The notes beneath the pieces were generated by a model. It ran no database searches, was not told the DNA's origin, and saw nothing but the letters and a program-made list of their open reading frames with translations. Of a stretch of DNA of 64,000 nt, positions 43,391-55,600 are shown in pieces (the first letter of the stretch is position 1; the number at the start of each line of letters is the position of its first letter). A program made the position numbers and the translations under genes. This DNA comes from Pachyseris speciosa (lineage: Eukaryota > Cnidaria > Anthozoa > Scleractinia > Pachyseridae): NCBI GenBank assembly GCA_016490735.1, contig JAEMWC010000770.1:108501-172500 (forward strand), read 5' to 3'.

Positions 43391-43793
43391 GAATGGGCCA
43401 TTTTTCTTAACGAGTAAGGGCCTGGGATTTATCGAATTTATCGATTGGAAAAATTGTCTCCTCTGCATGAAAGAGAATCTCAAAAATGGTCACCTAACCA
43501 ATTCCAACTTTGACGCTGTTCAGTTGAATTGGAGCTGAAAATCATGCGTTTGAAAATTGTGAAAATTACAGACTTTATATGGTCTGGAGGGGCACTTTCC
43601 GAAATAGACATTTTTTAAGTTTTAAAGGCATGTTAAATGGCGGCTTTTCAACCAAACATACTAAAGACTTGCCGAAACTGCTTATTTGAAGATACACTCT
43701 CATGTGAGAATCGATTTTGTTCAATTTCATTGATTTTCAATGAAGATTGGACTCGTTCTTAGGCCCTTACTCGTTTAGAACATGGCCCATTAT
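43391..43793. mobile_element. MITE, GGGCCAT termini
   Basis: AATGGGCCATTTTTC...AACGAGTAAGGGCCT is inverted at about 43757-43793. About 400 bp, no ORF. Confidence 0.6.
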
Positions 43794-44311
43794 TACAAGG
43801 GTTTGAATGTTAATCAGTTCCCACCTCCAAATACAAAATATAGTTTGTCAATTGTTGTAGAATTGCAGAGCAGCCAGGTTTGGCAGGCTATTTTCATTGC
43901 AGGTTTTTCGCTGAGGCAACTGACGTGAAATTATTTTCTTGCAACTCACTATCAGAACGTCGAACAGTGACGTCAATTTCAAGCCGGGTATTTGAAAGCT
44001 ATTTGAATTCAATCTGTATTTATGGTGGATAGCTTCCCCGAACCATTGAATAATTTATAAATTAATAGATTAGAACAATTTTAAACCAATGCATGTAGGT
44101 GTACTGATAATATTTTGTCAAAATCATCAGCCCAGAGGTATTTTATCAAATGGAACTAGTTCTGCTTTACTGCATCGTAATATTTTATTAGTTTTGTAAT
44201 GAGGAATAGTTTTCTAACACCAGGCATTATCTCACTCTTAATAGTGTGTTTACGTATTTCAAATTGCTAGTTTTATACTTAGGAATATTGAAACGGCTGT
44301 GCAGTCATAGA

Positions 44312-44473
44312 CCCAATGCAAAAATGGTTGCCTTTAAATTATTCTTTTGTTCTTATCCAAAATAGCCTCACTAACCTCGCTTTCTCAAGAATTTGTTATC
44401 CCGAACGATGTTAGTGAGGCTACTTTTAATACGAACAAAAGAATAATCTAAGGACAGCCATTTTTGCATAGGG
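44312..44473. mobile_element. 162-bp foldback MITE
   Basis: CCCAATGCAAAAATGG...CCATTTTTGCATAGGG with long inner pairing (ATAGCCTCACTAAC/GTTAGTGAGGCTA). Confidence 0.7.
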
Positions 44474-44935
44474 TATATAGTTAGTCTCCCTCTACTAACT
44501 ATGCTATGAATTAGCAGACCACCACATTACGTTCGCACATCGTGTCTAAACAGAATAATCTTACGGCTTGAGGACAGAACCACTAAAAGCTGTGTGGTGA
44601 CGTGGCAATATGGGTGCTTTTTTATCATTTTAATAGTTAATAATATTTAAGAGATATTTTCATGCCTAGTAGGTTTGTTTTCAAACTGGTACGATTAATT
44701 AATCAATAGGTTTGTATGATTACCATCTGTCTTGTGAATTCTCTGTAACAGAATTGTATTTTCTTGAGCAAACATTAGTTTGCTACAATATTATATAAGA
44801 AAAATGTAAAAAAAAAAAAACATTGGGCATTATTTCAAACAACAAATTAATAAACTATAACTACCTCTTAAAATGACGTCTTATTTCAATTTGGAAAGTG
44901 TAGTTTTTAATAACGGTACTTCCAATTGTTACTAT

Positions 44936-44990
44936 GGGTGGTTGGGTGGGTGGGTGGGTGGGAGAGGACGGGAGTGGGTGAGGGAGTGAA
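44936..44990 (+). repeat. G-rich (GGGT)n tract
   Basis: Successive GGGTGGTT/GGGTGGGT words give at least four G-triplets on the plus strand, a potential G-quadruplex. Confidence 0.7.
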
Positions 44991-45049
44991 AAAATGACAG
45001 AATGTGAAGGCCCTCAAATCCTAAATATAAAATTACATGAATGACACAT

Positions 45050-45545
45050 CGTTGAAAATAGTTAACGTTTGTCACTGACGTGTAATATATAGGCGGTTCT
45101 TTAAGACGTTTCGGCTAACTCTTAAGTCTTCATGTCAGTTATAAGGACGCTTGATGTTGTAACGCGTGATTTAAAATTAAAAATAACGTTGCGCGAGACT
45201 ACAAAGACTGTTTCTGCGCGAGAGTTTTAAAAGGGTGCCAAACATTTATAGACTTCTGGGATGATGATGTTGTCATTCCCAGCATTAGTATCTTTCACAG
45301 ACATCCAAGCTTCAAGGAAAAGCCGTTTATGGTAATTTGGCTCATGTCCGACGACTTAAACATTGTCAAAGTCCATCTGAAACAGAAACAGTCTTGGTAG
45401 TCACGCAACGTTATCTTTAATTTTAAATCACGCGTTACAACATCAAGCGTCCTTATAACTGATGAAGGCTTAAAAGTTAGCCGAAACGTCTTAAAGAACC
45501 GCCTATATAGTACAAGTCAGTGACAAACATTAACAATTTTCAACG
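45050..45545. mobile_element. Penelope-type inverted pseudo-LTR pair
   Basis: Arms about 45050-45205 and 45398-45545 are inverted (blocks TAAGACGTTTCGGCTAACT, ATCACGCGTTACAACATCAA) around a 190-bp spacer without recognised coding. The right arm carries an apparently intact hammerhead core; the left carries a broken one. Confidence 0.65.
45452..45496 (+). ncRNA. Hammerhead ribozyme-like motif (PLE type)
   Basis: CTGATGA, stem II GGCT/AGCC with a loop of eight, CGAAAC, GTC. Stem I pairs CTTaTAA with TTAAAG (one bulged A). Stem III is only the self-complementary ACGT, as in the minimal motifs reported from Penelope-like elements, which act best as dimers. Confidence 0.65.
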
Positions 45546-46179
45546 ATGTCATCTGACTACGGCTATTCCATATTTAACATGAATAACACGTGTACTTCTC
45601 TTTGAAAAGACTAACGTTTCGCGCTGTTTAAAATAACATCTAAGTTGCAAGTCCTTGCTGCAAAAGTCCTTGTTGCAAAATTCCTACGTAAGTAGCTCTT
45701 CCCGTACCCCGCCAGGGAAACAGTTATGGTATCCCGTACTAAATCTCTAGTACATAGCCCTGTACATAGTCGTTTTCAAAAGGTGTTTTTCTTGGGGAGG
45801 CTAAGTATAATGCAGGCTCTTTTCTTCCTGTTATCGTAAGCTTCTTAACCGATGCGACCCTTTCTTTGTTTTTTGTTTTTGTTTTCTCCTACCTCTTTCC
45901 GTCTTCTCGAGTTTCGATTTGAGACTAAACTGCGAGTACTCGCTAACTTCGGCAATGGATTGTGGGGCTGGAGAAGGACGCGCGCGCGCACGAAATTGCA
46001 CTCCCCTCATGTCCGGTATCCTCGCCGTTTCGTGTGCGCGTGTGATTTCTCCCGCTCCACAATCCATCATATCTCATGGCCAGTACTTAGCGTATACCCT
46101 GCCAAGATCCTCAACGCCAAAGTAATCTTCCATATAAACCTTACAATATACCAGAAGCGTAATATCTGACAGTTCAAAC

Positions 46180-46495
46180 GAAGGGCATATAAGACGCGGT
46201 AATACGGGCAACAAATTCGTTCAACTTTCTGCGCAACATTGTTGCGGTACGAGTTGAAGAGCGATGTTGCCCGTTTTACCACCCGCACGAGCAACTTGTC
46301 GCGCAACAATTTTCGTCGTTTCATGTTGCAGCAACATGTTGCAGAAAGTAGAACAGCCTTCTACTTTGTGCAACAAAACCAGTTAGTGTTGCGCGAGGGG
46401 TAAAACGGGCAACATCGCTCTAACTCGTATCGCAACAATGTTGCGTGGAAAGTTGAACGAATTTGTTGCCCGTATCACCGCGCCTATACGAACTC
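46180..46495. mobile_element. Foldback MITE rich in TTGTTGC/GCAACA
   Basis: GGTAATACGGGCAACAAATT near 46198 is inverted at about 46455-46482, with a middle palindromic GCAACATGTTGC. About 315 bp. Confidence 0.7.
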
Positions 46496-46787
46496 TTACT
46501 TACCCTGCTCACCACCAGTCGCTAGAACTGGAAAAACCACACTGCAGGGAAACATGTGAAATGAAAACCCAGATACTGCAGAAATGGGAAGTTATAAAAG
46601 AATCTCCTGTTAACGAGAGGCTGCCACTACCAAAGATTAAGATTGATCACCAAGCTACAACCCTACTCGAGCATGCAAATGAGGCCATAGCTGAGATTAA
46701 ACAAGAGATCGCCACTCCAAATCAAGAGCGGCATCGGCTTATTATTTTGCATTGCACTTGCTCCTCTCAGCACAATGCTCAGGGGCA

Positions 46788-47740
46788 CCCAACGAGCCAA
46801 ATCAACCAAAAGATGTAGAAAGGAATTTTTAAGTACCTTGTGGTGTTTGAAGTTTGTTTGAAGTGATGTTTTCATAAGCTAGAAAAAGTTCATCTGTTCG
46901 GATTCCCTAGCTGAAAGTTTACTTGTCCGAAAATGTTAGGGAACAAAATCTTTCTTTGAGAAAATGCAAGCTGAAATGAACTTTCGACGACCTTTCTAGG
47001 GAGCTATTTTCTTTCCGAAAATGCTAGCTGACGTTTTTGACTGCCAAAAACAGCAATTACGACCTTTCCGAAAACCTCAGGGGTTATGATTTCCCAATTG
47101 CGAATCTTTTAGGTCCCGTTTTAGTTACGAAAATCCGAGTGCCCTCTTTAATCGACGCCGAAAACCCAAGGCGAATTACCCTCCACCGAACAGATATCGA
47201 CCGAAACTTGTCGTTGGGTGCCCCTGAATGCTAAACGAGAGTACGTATAGATATGAAATCCTGGATAACAAAGTAAATCATCTGTTTTATATGGACGACT
47301 TGAAAACCTTTGCCAAAAACGACGACCAACAAACAGGTCTCCTTACCACTGGGTTTTCGGCGTCGATTAAAGAGTGCACTCGGATTTTCGTAACTAAAAC
47401 ATGGCCTAAAATATTCGCAATTGGGAAATCATAGCCCCTGAGGTTTTCGGAAAGGTCGTAATTGCTGTTTTTGGCAGTCAAAAACGTCAGCTAGCATTTT
47501 CAGAAAGAAAATAGTTCCCTAGAAAGCTCGTGGAAAGTTCATTTCAGCTTGCATTTTCTCAAAGGAAGAGTTTGTTCCCTAACATTTTCGGGCAATTAAA
47601 CTTTCAGCTAGGGAATCCGAACAGATGAACTTTTTCTAGCTTATGAAAACATCACTTTAAACAGACTTCAAACACCACAAGGTACTTAAAAATGCCCTTC
47701 TACAGCTTTTGGCTGATTTGGCTCGTTGGGTGCCCCTGAG
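46788..47740. mobile_element. Inverted-duplication element inserted in a LINE remnant
   Basis: Arms 46788-47168 and 47350-47740 are inverted, both ending CTCAGGGGCACCCAACGAGC (outer). An extra copy of TCGTTGGGTGCCCCTGA ends near 47227. A single-arm relative is at 9375-9870. Confidence 0.75.
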
Positions 47741-48060
47741 ACATTGTGATCAAGAATAAGCAGGAAAACAAGTGCACCTTAATTGACGTGGCCATACCAT
47801 CGGACAAAAACACTTCCATTAAAGTATCAGAGAAACTGTCTAAATACAAAGATCTGGAGATAGAAATAGCCCGTATGTGGCAGATGAGAACAGTGATAAT
47901 CCCTGTTGTCGTAGGTGCCCTTGGAGTTATTAGGAAAGGCACTGAAAAACAGCTGCGCGAAATCCCAGGCAACAATAACCCACATGAAATCCAGAAAACA
48001 GCACTTCTGTGAACAGTACACATTCTGAGAAAGGTCCTCTCAATCAAGTAAATTGAACAA
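47741..48060 (+). pseudogene. LINE ORF2 C-terminal fragment (R2/X-type tail)
   Basis: The frame reads CTLIDVAIPSDKNTSIKV, then KYKDLEIEIARMW, IIPVVVGALGVIRK and EIQKTALL, the typical C-terminal segment of a large non-LTR polymerase. A stop follows at 48010-48012 where related tails continue. The upstream part of the ORF is separated or lost at the foldback insertion ending at 47740; a possible piece lies at 46520-46780. Confidence 0.75.
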
Positions 48061-48324
48061 ACACTCCTCTAGTGCCTTAGAACCATGGTTTGGTTCTGGC
48101 CCTAGAAGGTAAATGTGGACAAGTAATAAAGTGAAGTAAAATAATAATTAAATAACTGTCCAGCTAATCGTCCTCGCAAAGTACAGCAAGGACGCAAGGC
48201 GCCTAGCTCTGGCCAATGTATGATCTTGGAGCACAGCCTACAGCCAGCCTGAATATAAGCTGTGGGCTGGTTTTTGCTGAGGGAGGTATTGCCGGGAGGC
48301 GAGTCAGTCTCACCTCTGCGCCAT

Positions 48325-48490
48325 GACGCCATGTTTGTTGCCAAGCCACCGAGCTCTACCAGGAGCCTGGACCTGGAGCTTGAGAGCCGTCATTTGCGCC
48401 ATGACGCCATAAGACGCCATGTTTGTTGACAAGCCACCGAGCTCGACCAGGAGCCTGGACCTGGAGCTTGAGAGCCGTCATTTTCACGGG
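48325..48490. repeat. 88-bp tandem duplication
   Basis: Two copies starting GACGCCATGTTTGTTG at 48325 and 48413, sharing GGAGCCTGGACCTGGAGCTT. Confidence 0.85.
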
Positions 48491-49373
48491 CCAATCAAAG
48501 GCATTGTTTGAGAAAATGCTGCGCGACAAATTTCATACGAGGTGGTAAATCGGAGGTCTCTAGTGTCGCATTGTCGCTCGTTTACGAGTCGCTTATCTCT
48601 CGCTTGTTTCGTTACGAACAAATGTCGCTGTCACAAAGAAAACAAAGAGGAATGGAAAGTGAATTGTCGCTGTCGCAAACTGTCCACGTTTCCTGCCAAT
48701 TTCTGTCGGTTGTCGGTGTTTGGAGAGAAGATTGTCTCCTGTTTTCGGAGCCATGGCCCTTGTCGCTTCTACCCCTTGGAAGGCCTCTAAAACGCACAAC
48801 AACCGGAAAATCTGTGCAAAGAGTTTTTTCCAACCTGCAACATTCATTTCTGTTGCGTGACAAGTGCGGCGGAAAAATCGCGCAACATCGCTCTTCAACT
48901 TGCATGGCATCACGGTTGACAAAAATACGCAATCTCTTTCGTTGGGCGGTGCGTCACGCTTGGTCGGCAGCTGTCACTGAGTGGTGTCAGAACACTATTA
49001 TTGATTCGCAAACTCAGCGAGATTTGGAGAATGAAACCATATCATAGAGAATAGAGAGGCGACACCAGTGAGTTCCTTAACACCAAGGTGATCTTTACGA
49101 ATGTTTTAGCTGTCGTAGTTTACATGGAAAGTGAACATAACTGCACTGTCGTGAGTAACTATGGAATGCGACATAAAAACTTCCGTTTCATGTTTCGTAA
49201 CTGATCCAATTTAACATGAATTGGACGATGTGATGTTAGATTTGACCGCTGTTAATTGGTAGTGTTACTTTTTATTAGCCAGTTATGCATCTAAAAGTAA
49301 AAACTCTCTCAAAGTTTCAAAAGTATATGCGCGAAGATGGCGTGAGACCGGAACATTTTCCTCCGAAGATTCT
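48491..49373. other. Upstream region of gene 2, no gene recognised
   Basis: A 179-codon open frame at 48508-49047 shows no recognised resemblance. Words such as GCGCAACATCGCTCTTCAAC near 48880-48900 match the foldback MITE at 46180, so repeat origin is likely. Confidence 0.4.
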
Positions 49374-49381
49374 TGACGTCA
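49374..49381. promoter_or_regulatory. CRE-like palindrome TGACGTCA
   Basis: Lies about 194 bp upstream of the gene 2 start codon. Single-site evidence only. Confidence 0.3.
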
Positions 49382-49574
49382 TGTAACGTTCAACGAAGAC
49401 TGTGTAATTTGTGTTTAAAGGTTCTGTTGGTAGTCTTGGTTTTGTCTACTGAGCAGATGTTTTGAATTTGATGATACTGAAGCTCTTTACGACTTTTACT
49501 TTAGAGCTAACCGCCTGACTGTTAATCATGCCCTTAGGGAAAAAACCTACAACGGACAGAGTCAGCTGATTGAA

Positions 49575-49628
49575 ATGATGAGTCCAACACTTGTGTTGTG
49601 TTTTTTGATTTTCGGCTGGTTGATGCTG
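49575..49628 (+). CDS. Gene 2 exon 1: signal peptide
   Basis: MMSPTLVLCFLIFGWLML then donor GTAAGG. 54 nt, phase 0, matching the phase-0 start of exon 2. Two adjacent ATGs (49575 and 49578). Confidence 0.78.
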
Positions 49629-52600
49629 GTAAGGAGATCTCATTTGATATTGTTTTCGTGTGATGGACAAGAATAGGAAGTCTGATTAATGTAGTCTACC
49701 TGTGAAACAGTGAACTGAAATTTGGGGGATTCAAATGAAAGATTCAAATGAAGTGCTTAAAACCATACAGAACTATACTAATCATCAAAGTATTAATTTA
49801 ATCCTATTTATGATCAGGTGATATTCCGCGTGATTTACAAGATATTTTTATCCACAGGTCTTTTACACAGCCATAGAGTGTCTGGGAAATGCTGTGTGCG
49901 ACATTAAAGTGCATATGAAACGAAATTTTTCATTAGCTTGTTCAAAGAGCTTTCAAAATGACGAAGAACAGCATTTCTTTATTGTGGATACATCACAAGT
50001 TCTCTAATTTGCATCAATCAAAATCTTGAATAACTCGGCAACCAAGAGTACTATCACAATAGAATAAACGCTGTTCTTCATCATTTTGAAAGCTCTTTCG
50101 AACAAGCTAATGAAAACTTTCGTTTCATCTGCACTTTAAATGCACACTGGAGATCAGGAAATTATCTGGAGATTTTTTCTTAACTGCACTAAAAATCAAC
50201 CCTCCCCCCTCCCCCACTCCCACATAATTTACCCACCCACTGCCCCCCCCAAAAAAACAATGCACCCACCTCCTTTCAAGCAAAATGCACCCCCTCCCCC
50301 CCAAAAAGCCTTTCCTATAATTTGTTTCAAACCTTGGCGGTTTTGGATACCTACATATATATAATTATATAATTATGTTGCAGTGAGTATTATGCTGGGA
50401 CCTATGGCCAGAAGAAAGGAGAGCAACCGTCCCTGGATAAATTGAATATTTTTCATTCAAATACGTAAAGATTGACTGGAATCCCTTTCCAGGGCTAGAA
50501 ATAATTTCCCGGCTGGCGCTGGTCAAATTGTCCGGTCAAACCTATTTTTGCTCAGACACAACCCACTTTTGGCTGGACAATCATCAGTGACATCTTATTA
50601 CTATAAAAGTGCCCCCACCCCCCTCTCCCACTTGACAGGATGTTTAAATATAAAACAAGTAAATTTTCAAAGCATTTATTGTACATGAGCATCGACCTCA
50701 GTGCAGGAAAGTGAAACGCACAGTACAGCCACAACGTTCAGCAAAATCATTATTACATTTGTGCGCACAACCATTGCTTCAGTTGTACGTCTTCTATATG
50801 AACGTTTTAAACTGCGTTTTTGTTTTAGTCAAGTGTGAGAAGAACTTTTCAAATATTTTATAGAAACAACCCATGCATCACGCGTGACATGTAACAAAAA
50901 CTTGAAAAACTGCAAAGACTGTGAACGAAGATCCTGCTCACTTGTACATTGGATCTCACAGGAGATCTAATCAACCAAACTTGAAAAATAGACAATTAGA
51001 AGCCCAAAGACTACTGCAGGGTTGATACAACGTAATATATTTGAGAACAATATCTCAGCTGGCCAAACCAGAAATCTGCCATGAAATCTGTAGTCACTCG
51101 TTTAAGATGAACCACATGTATAGGATTAAGTTTATATGTTGGAATATGTGAATTTTCTGTTCAAATGGTTTGTTTCATTTGAAAATAGAATGTTTAGTTA
51201 ATCTTGTCATTTATAGCTTAAGTGATTCGCACGGAAATGTCGACAAGTAGACAAATGAATGTAAACTTGCCCATCATTATTTTCACACTTTTTAAATTTT
51301 GAGGACAAAGCTAAGGGTGCCATGACCTTTGTACCAACACTGAGAGGTATTGTTATGCTTCTCATGTCAAGTTTACAAAATGTATGCAGACTGTAAGAAT
51401 AAAGTAATTCACACCTATATTTTGTGGTGACGACTTGATGAATTACAAAGCGAAAATGTGCAACCACAGCCGGAAAATTTATGACTGTTACGAATAGTTT
51501 ATTAAAAGTTCTTGATATCTGTCTTTTTCCCATCTTTGTTCACGAACTCCAATAAACCTTTAAATATTTAACTTGAAACTCTAATTTTTTTCCCTTGCAA
51601 GTGTAAACGACCGGACAAATTGTCCGGCTATCTAAGGATTTGACCAGACAAAACCTATTTTTGACCAGACATTGTCCATTGACCGGCTGGTATTTCAAGC
51701 CCTGCTTTCATATAACATATGCCAATCAAAATCTTACGAAGACAGAAAACAGACTCACTTCTTCTATTCAATATTATGCTTATTATTATATTTATTAAAT
51801 TATTATTATTATTATTATTATAATTATTAAAAGTTTGCAGCAGTTTGTAACTGTTCTGTTTTATTTTCAAAGAACACTAACTTACAAATTCTGTAAAAGT
51901 CAATAACACAGAGTCTGTGCTTTTAGGTTTTCTTTCTTTTCTGAGTGATATTTTTGTACATGCTGATATGTTATATGTATGTACAGTTCTCAAGGACTCA
52001 ATCGCAACAGTAAGCGCTATTTCTTGGAACATTTATGGGGAATATTGAATTGAATTTTTCTTGTTTAATAATGGATAAGTCATCCGGATTTCTAAGTCAG
52101 GCATACAAAATTGTCCTCTATGCGTAGGATCTGTGAATGTCTTTGGTCCGCAGGCATGAGATTCACGCATTATCTATGAGAGTTGGCAGGTATACAGCTT
52201 GGGTCATCAGAAAAAATATACAGTATTTTGTATCAACTGATGAGTTGTTGTCACTTCTGGCATGTTTAGCTGATTTACATGTACATGTAATTGTGACTAT
52301 TTCAAGATACTAGTCGACAGCTGAGTCAATAAGCATTAAAAGGGGCTGTTAGAACCCAAAATCTATTTCGCAAGCTTCACTCTAAATCCACTCACTCCTA
52401 CGAGTGGACTTCTCCTGAAATATACGTACAGCAGCTTTACAAAAATTAACATTAGAACTTGTTCTGCAGGCTACCTGAAAAATAGCGGATCAGTATTATT
52501 TTAATCAATGGTATAAAAAAAATAACATAATAATTAAAACAAAATTTTATCAGTAAAATCAACCATAATATTATTGATTAATATATAGTCATTTCTCTGT

Positions 52601-55600
52601 AGCAGTATTTTCTGATTGATTGATTTCTGACCATTGCTTTTTTATCACTGTGCTGTAAACTCCATTTACTCTTCTTTAAATTTATTATAATTATTTTCCC
52701 AGGAAGTACATGAATGCAGCAGTCTGATTTGTAAGCATAACCAGTATACCATCACATGGCCGAATAACAGTACAAGAGTCAAAAGTTGCTTAAAGTGTGA
52801 CACGTGTCATCCTGGTTATGGACTGACTCCACCCTGTGGTTCCCGTGTCCCTTACCCACCCAAAGGCATTGGATGCAAACAATGCGTTGATGGCAAAACT
52901 TTCTCAGATGAATTAGACTCAGCTCCCTGTAGTTCCTGTCACAATTGCGCAAAGCATGAAGTTGTGGCAGCTAATTGCAACAGAAGCTCCGACACTAAAT
53001 GCAGTGGAATTTGTATTCAGGGTTATTACTTCACTGAGCTACATAATAACTGTCATAGATGTTCGTACTGTTGTTTTGACGGAAATGATGAAATACAGCC
53101 TGAATGCATCAGGCAAGGCTTGAATGCTACAAATCAACATTGTAGTCCCAGAGCGGATAGGAACTGTGGACCTGATCAAACAACTATGGCAAGTCCAACC
53201 AATCCAGCTACCAATCCAATTTGTATTCAGGGTTATTACTTCACTGAGCTACATAATAACTGTCATAGATGTTCGTACTGTTGTTTTGACGGAAACGATG
53301 AAATACAGCCTGAATGCATCAGGCAAGGCTTGAATGCTACAAATCAACATTGTAGTCCCAGAGCGGATAGGAACTGTGGACCTGATCAAACAACTATGGC
53401 AAGTCCAACCAATCCAGCTACCAATCCAATTTGTATTCAGGGTTATTACTTCACTGAGCTACATATTAATAACTGTCAAAGATGTTCGTACTGTTGTTTT
53501 GACGGAAACGATGAAATACAGCCTGAATGCACCAGGCAAGGCTTGAATGCTACAAATCAACATTGTAGTCCCAGAGCGGATAGGAACTGTGGACCTGATC
53601 AAACAACTATGGCAAGTCCAACCAATCCAGCTGTCACAGCCCCCAATTCAGCCAACAACCTACTAGTGATAATACTTGGGGTATTCAGTAGTATTTTCTT
53701 CTTTATCCTCGTTGCGGTTGTTGTATGGATGTTATTTAAGAGAAGACGAAAATTTCAAAGGAGGAGGACAGAACACCAAATGTCAATTAGAACTGAAAAT
53801 GGTCTGGTTGAGTCGCCAACAACAAGTCAAGGTATAGTAATCATCATATTTGCTGTATTACTAACAGACATTAAAGTATATTATTATTATATCCATGTGT
53901 ATGAATCCACACCCATAATTTATAATAAATTAAGTGTTACATTAGATGATAATTAATACATGTCTTTATATAACACTTCATAACACTTCTTTAATTGATC
54001 AGTCAGAGCACTTACTTTTTCCAAGCATGAATGATTTATTTTTGTACTTCTCTTTTGAGGAAGACAACAGAATCAGACATTTTCCTCTGTCTGCTGAGCT
54101 CCTCTTTTCTTATATTGCTCATCACAAGTAAAGGAAGGTCGTTCAAATTTAAATCCATACTGAGGCTAAAAAGTGTAGAACTCTATTTCTTCCATCATAT
54201 TATTTCCAGTCCTTCAAGACAGTACGTTTTACTTATGGTTGGTCATGATCAACTTGGTGTTCCAGAAAATTAATAATTAGGGACTTTAAGCAAATCGCTA
54301 CGGCGACCTCTACTACGGCGGTCGTGGATGCAGAGTCCTCGGGAGAGTACGTCACCGTAGCCCTCCAAATTTCAACTTTAAGCAAGCAGTGACTACGGCT
54401 CACTTGCTTTCGCTGTTATGACCTCCTTTGGAGAAGCGAATACATAAAACAACGTAGTTGTCACATGAAAGAAAAATGTGGGCTTCACTTCAGACGAAGA
54501 ATTCAGTACTGCTTTATACTGTAAAACTTAATTTGCCACAGCGGACGAGATTATCTAGAACGAACCAAAAACACTGAAAATAGAAACCAATTTCCCTCTT
54601 TTGAGAGAGACTTTGCGCAAGAATTTCTGTACTTAAATTCCAATCTTTCATTTGCCAAGAAGAATATTAATAGAAAACATCATCGGAGGGTGATTTCTAC
54701 TCAAAACAGAAAACTACAATTGAAGATTGGAGTTCGCTGCAAGTGATTTTTCTTCTTATGTGCTGTATTTAACAAGAAATCAACAAATTCAACGTTTCAG
54801 ATATTTTATTCTTGCGTAAACAACCTTCAGTGACATTTCATTAGCTTTATTGCTAACAGTCGTACTTACGGTTTTTGTCTAGCCTTTGTTTTTTTCTGGC
54901 AGTATTTCCACGGCCATGTTTATGCATGGCACAGTCTGCTGACGATAGAAATCTTTTACGAGAAAACGCAGCGAAAACGTATTTACTGGAAAACCAGAAG
55001 CTTCAAATACTTTCTTGAGAAAGTGAAAAACAATCTATGTTAGTTTTTAAAACTAGTGACTGCAAAGAATAGGAGGAGAGTCGACTTTTATACTCACGTA
55101 GTAGGGACTACGCCAGAAGGCAGTTCTTCACGTTGCAGGATTTAGCGCTACGGCGAAAGCTCATTTCGAAGCATGCGCACTGCTTCATTTCTGAGCTTTT
55201 TTACTTCCGGCCACCGTAGCATAGGTTGCCGTAGCGATTTGCTTAAAGTCCCTATTATCTCTAGACAGCCTCCCTCATGTACGGTTACGAGATTGACCTC
55301 AATGTACAGTATTCATAAATTAGAATAATAAATGTTGTGTGTGTGCTCTCAAAATGGCATGCTTACTGAAACATGGTGTCGAGAAGTGCTAATGTTTCTC
55401 GTTGAGTTCAAGCCTCTGAGTTACGTCAACATGCACCCACATGCCTGAAGCATCCAGTAATTGGATAACCAAACTTCAGCAGTTTGTTAATTCGCAGATC
55501 TTCATGGATTGATCGATGGCTGCAAATAATTTTCCCATGCCAGCACCGATGAACATGACTGGCAATCTTGCAAATATGTTTTTTGGTTTGCAATTAAAAA

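Noticed and set aside
48508..49047. 179-codon frame upstream of gene 2
   Set aside because: No resemblance to any family, no splice context, and shared words with a nearby MITE; likely chance in repeat DNA.
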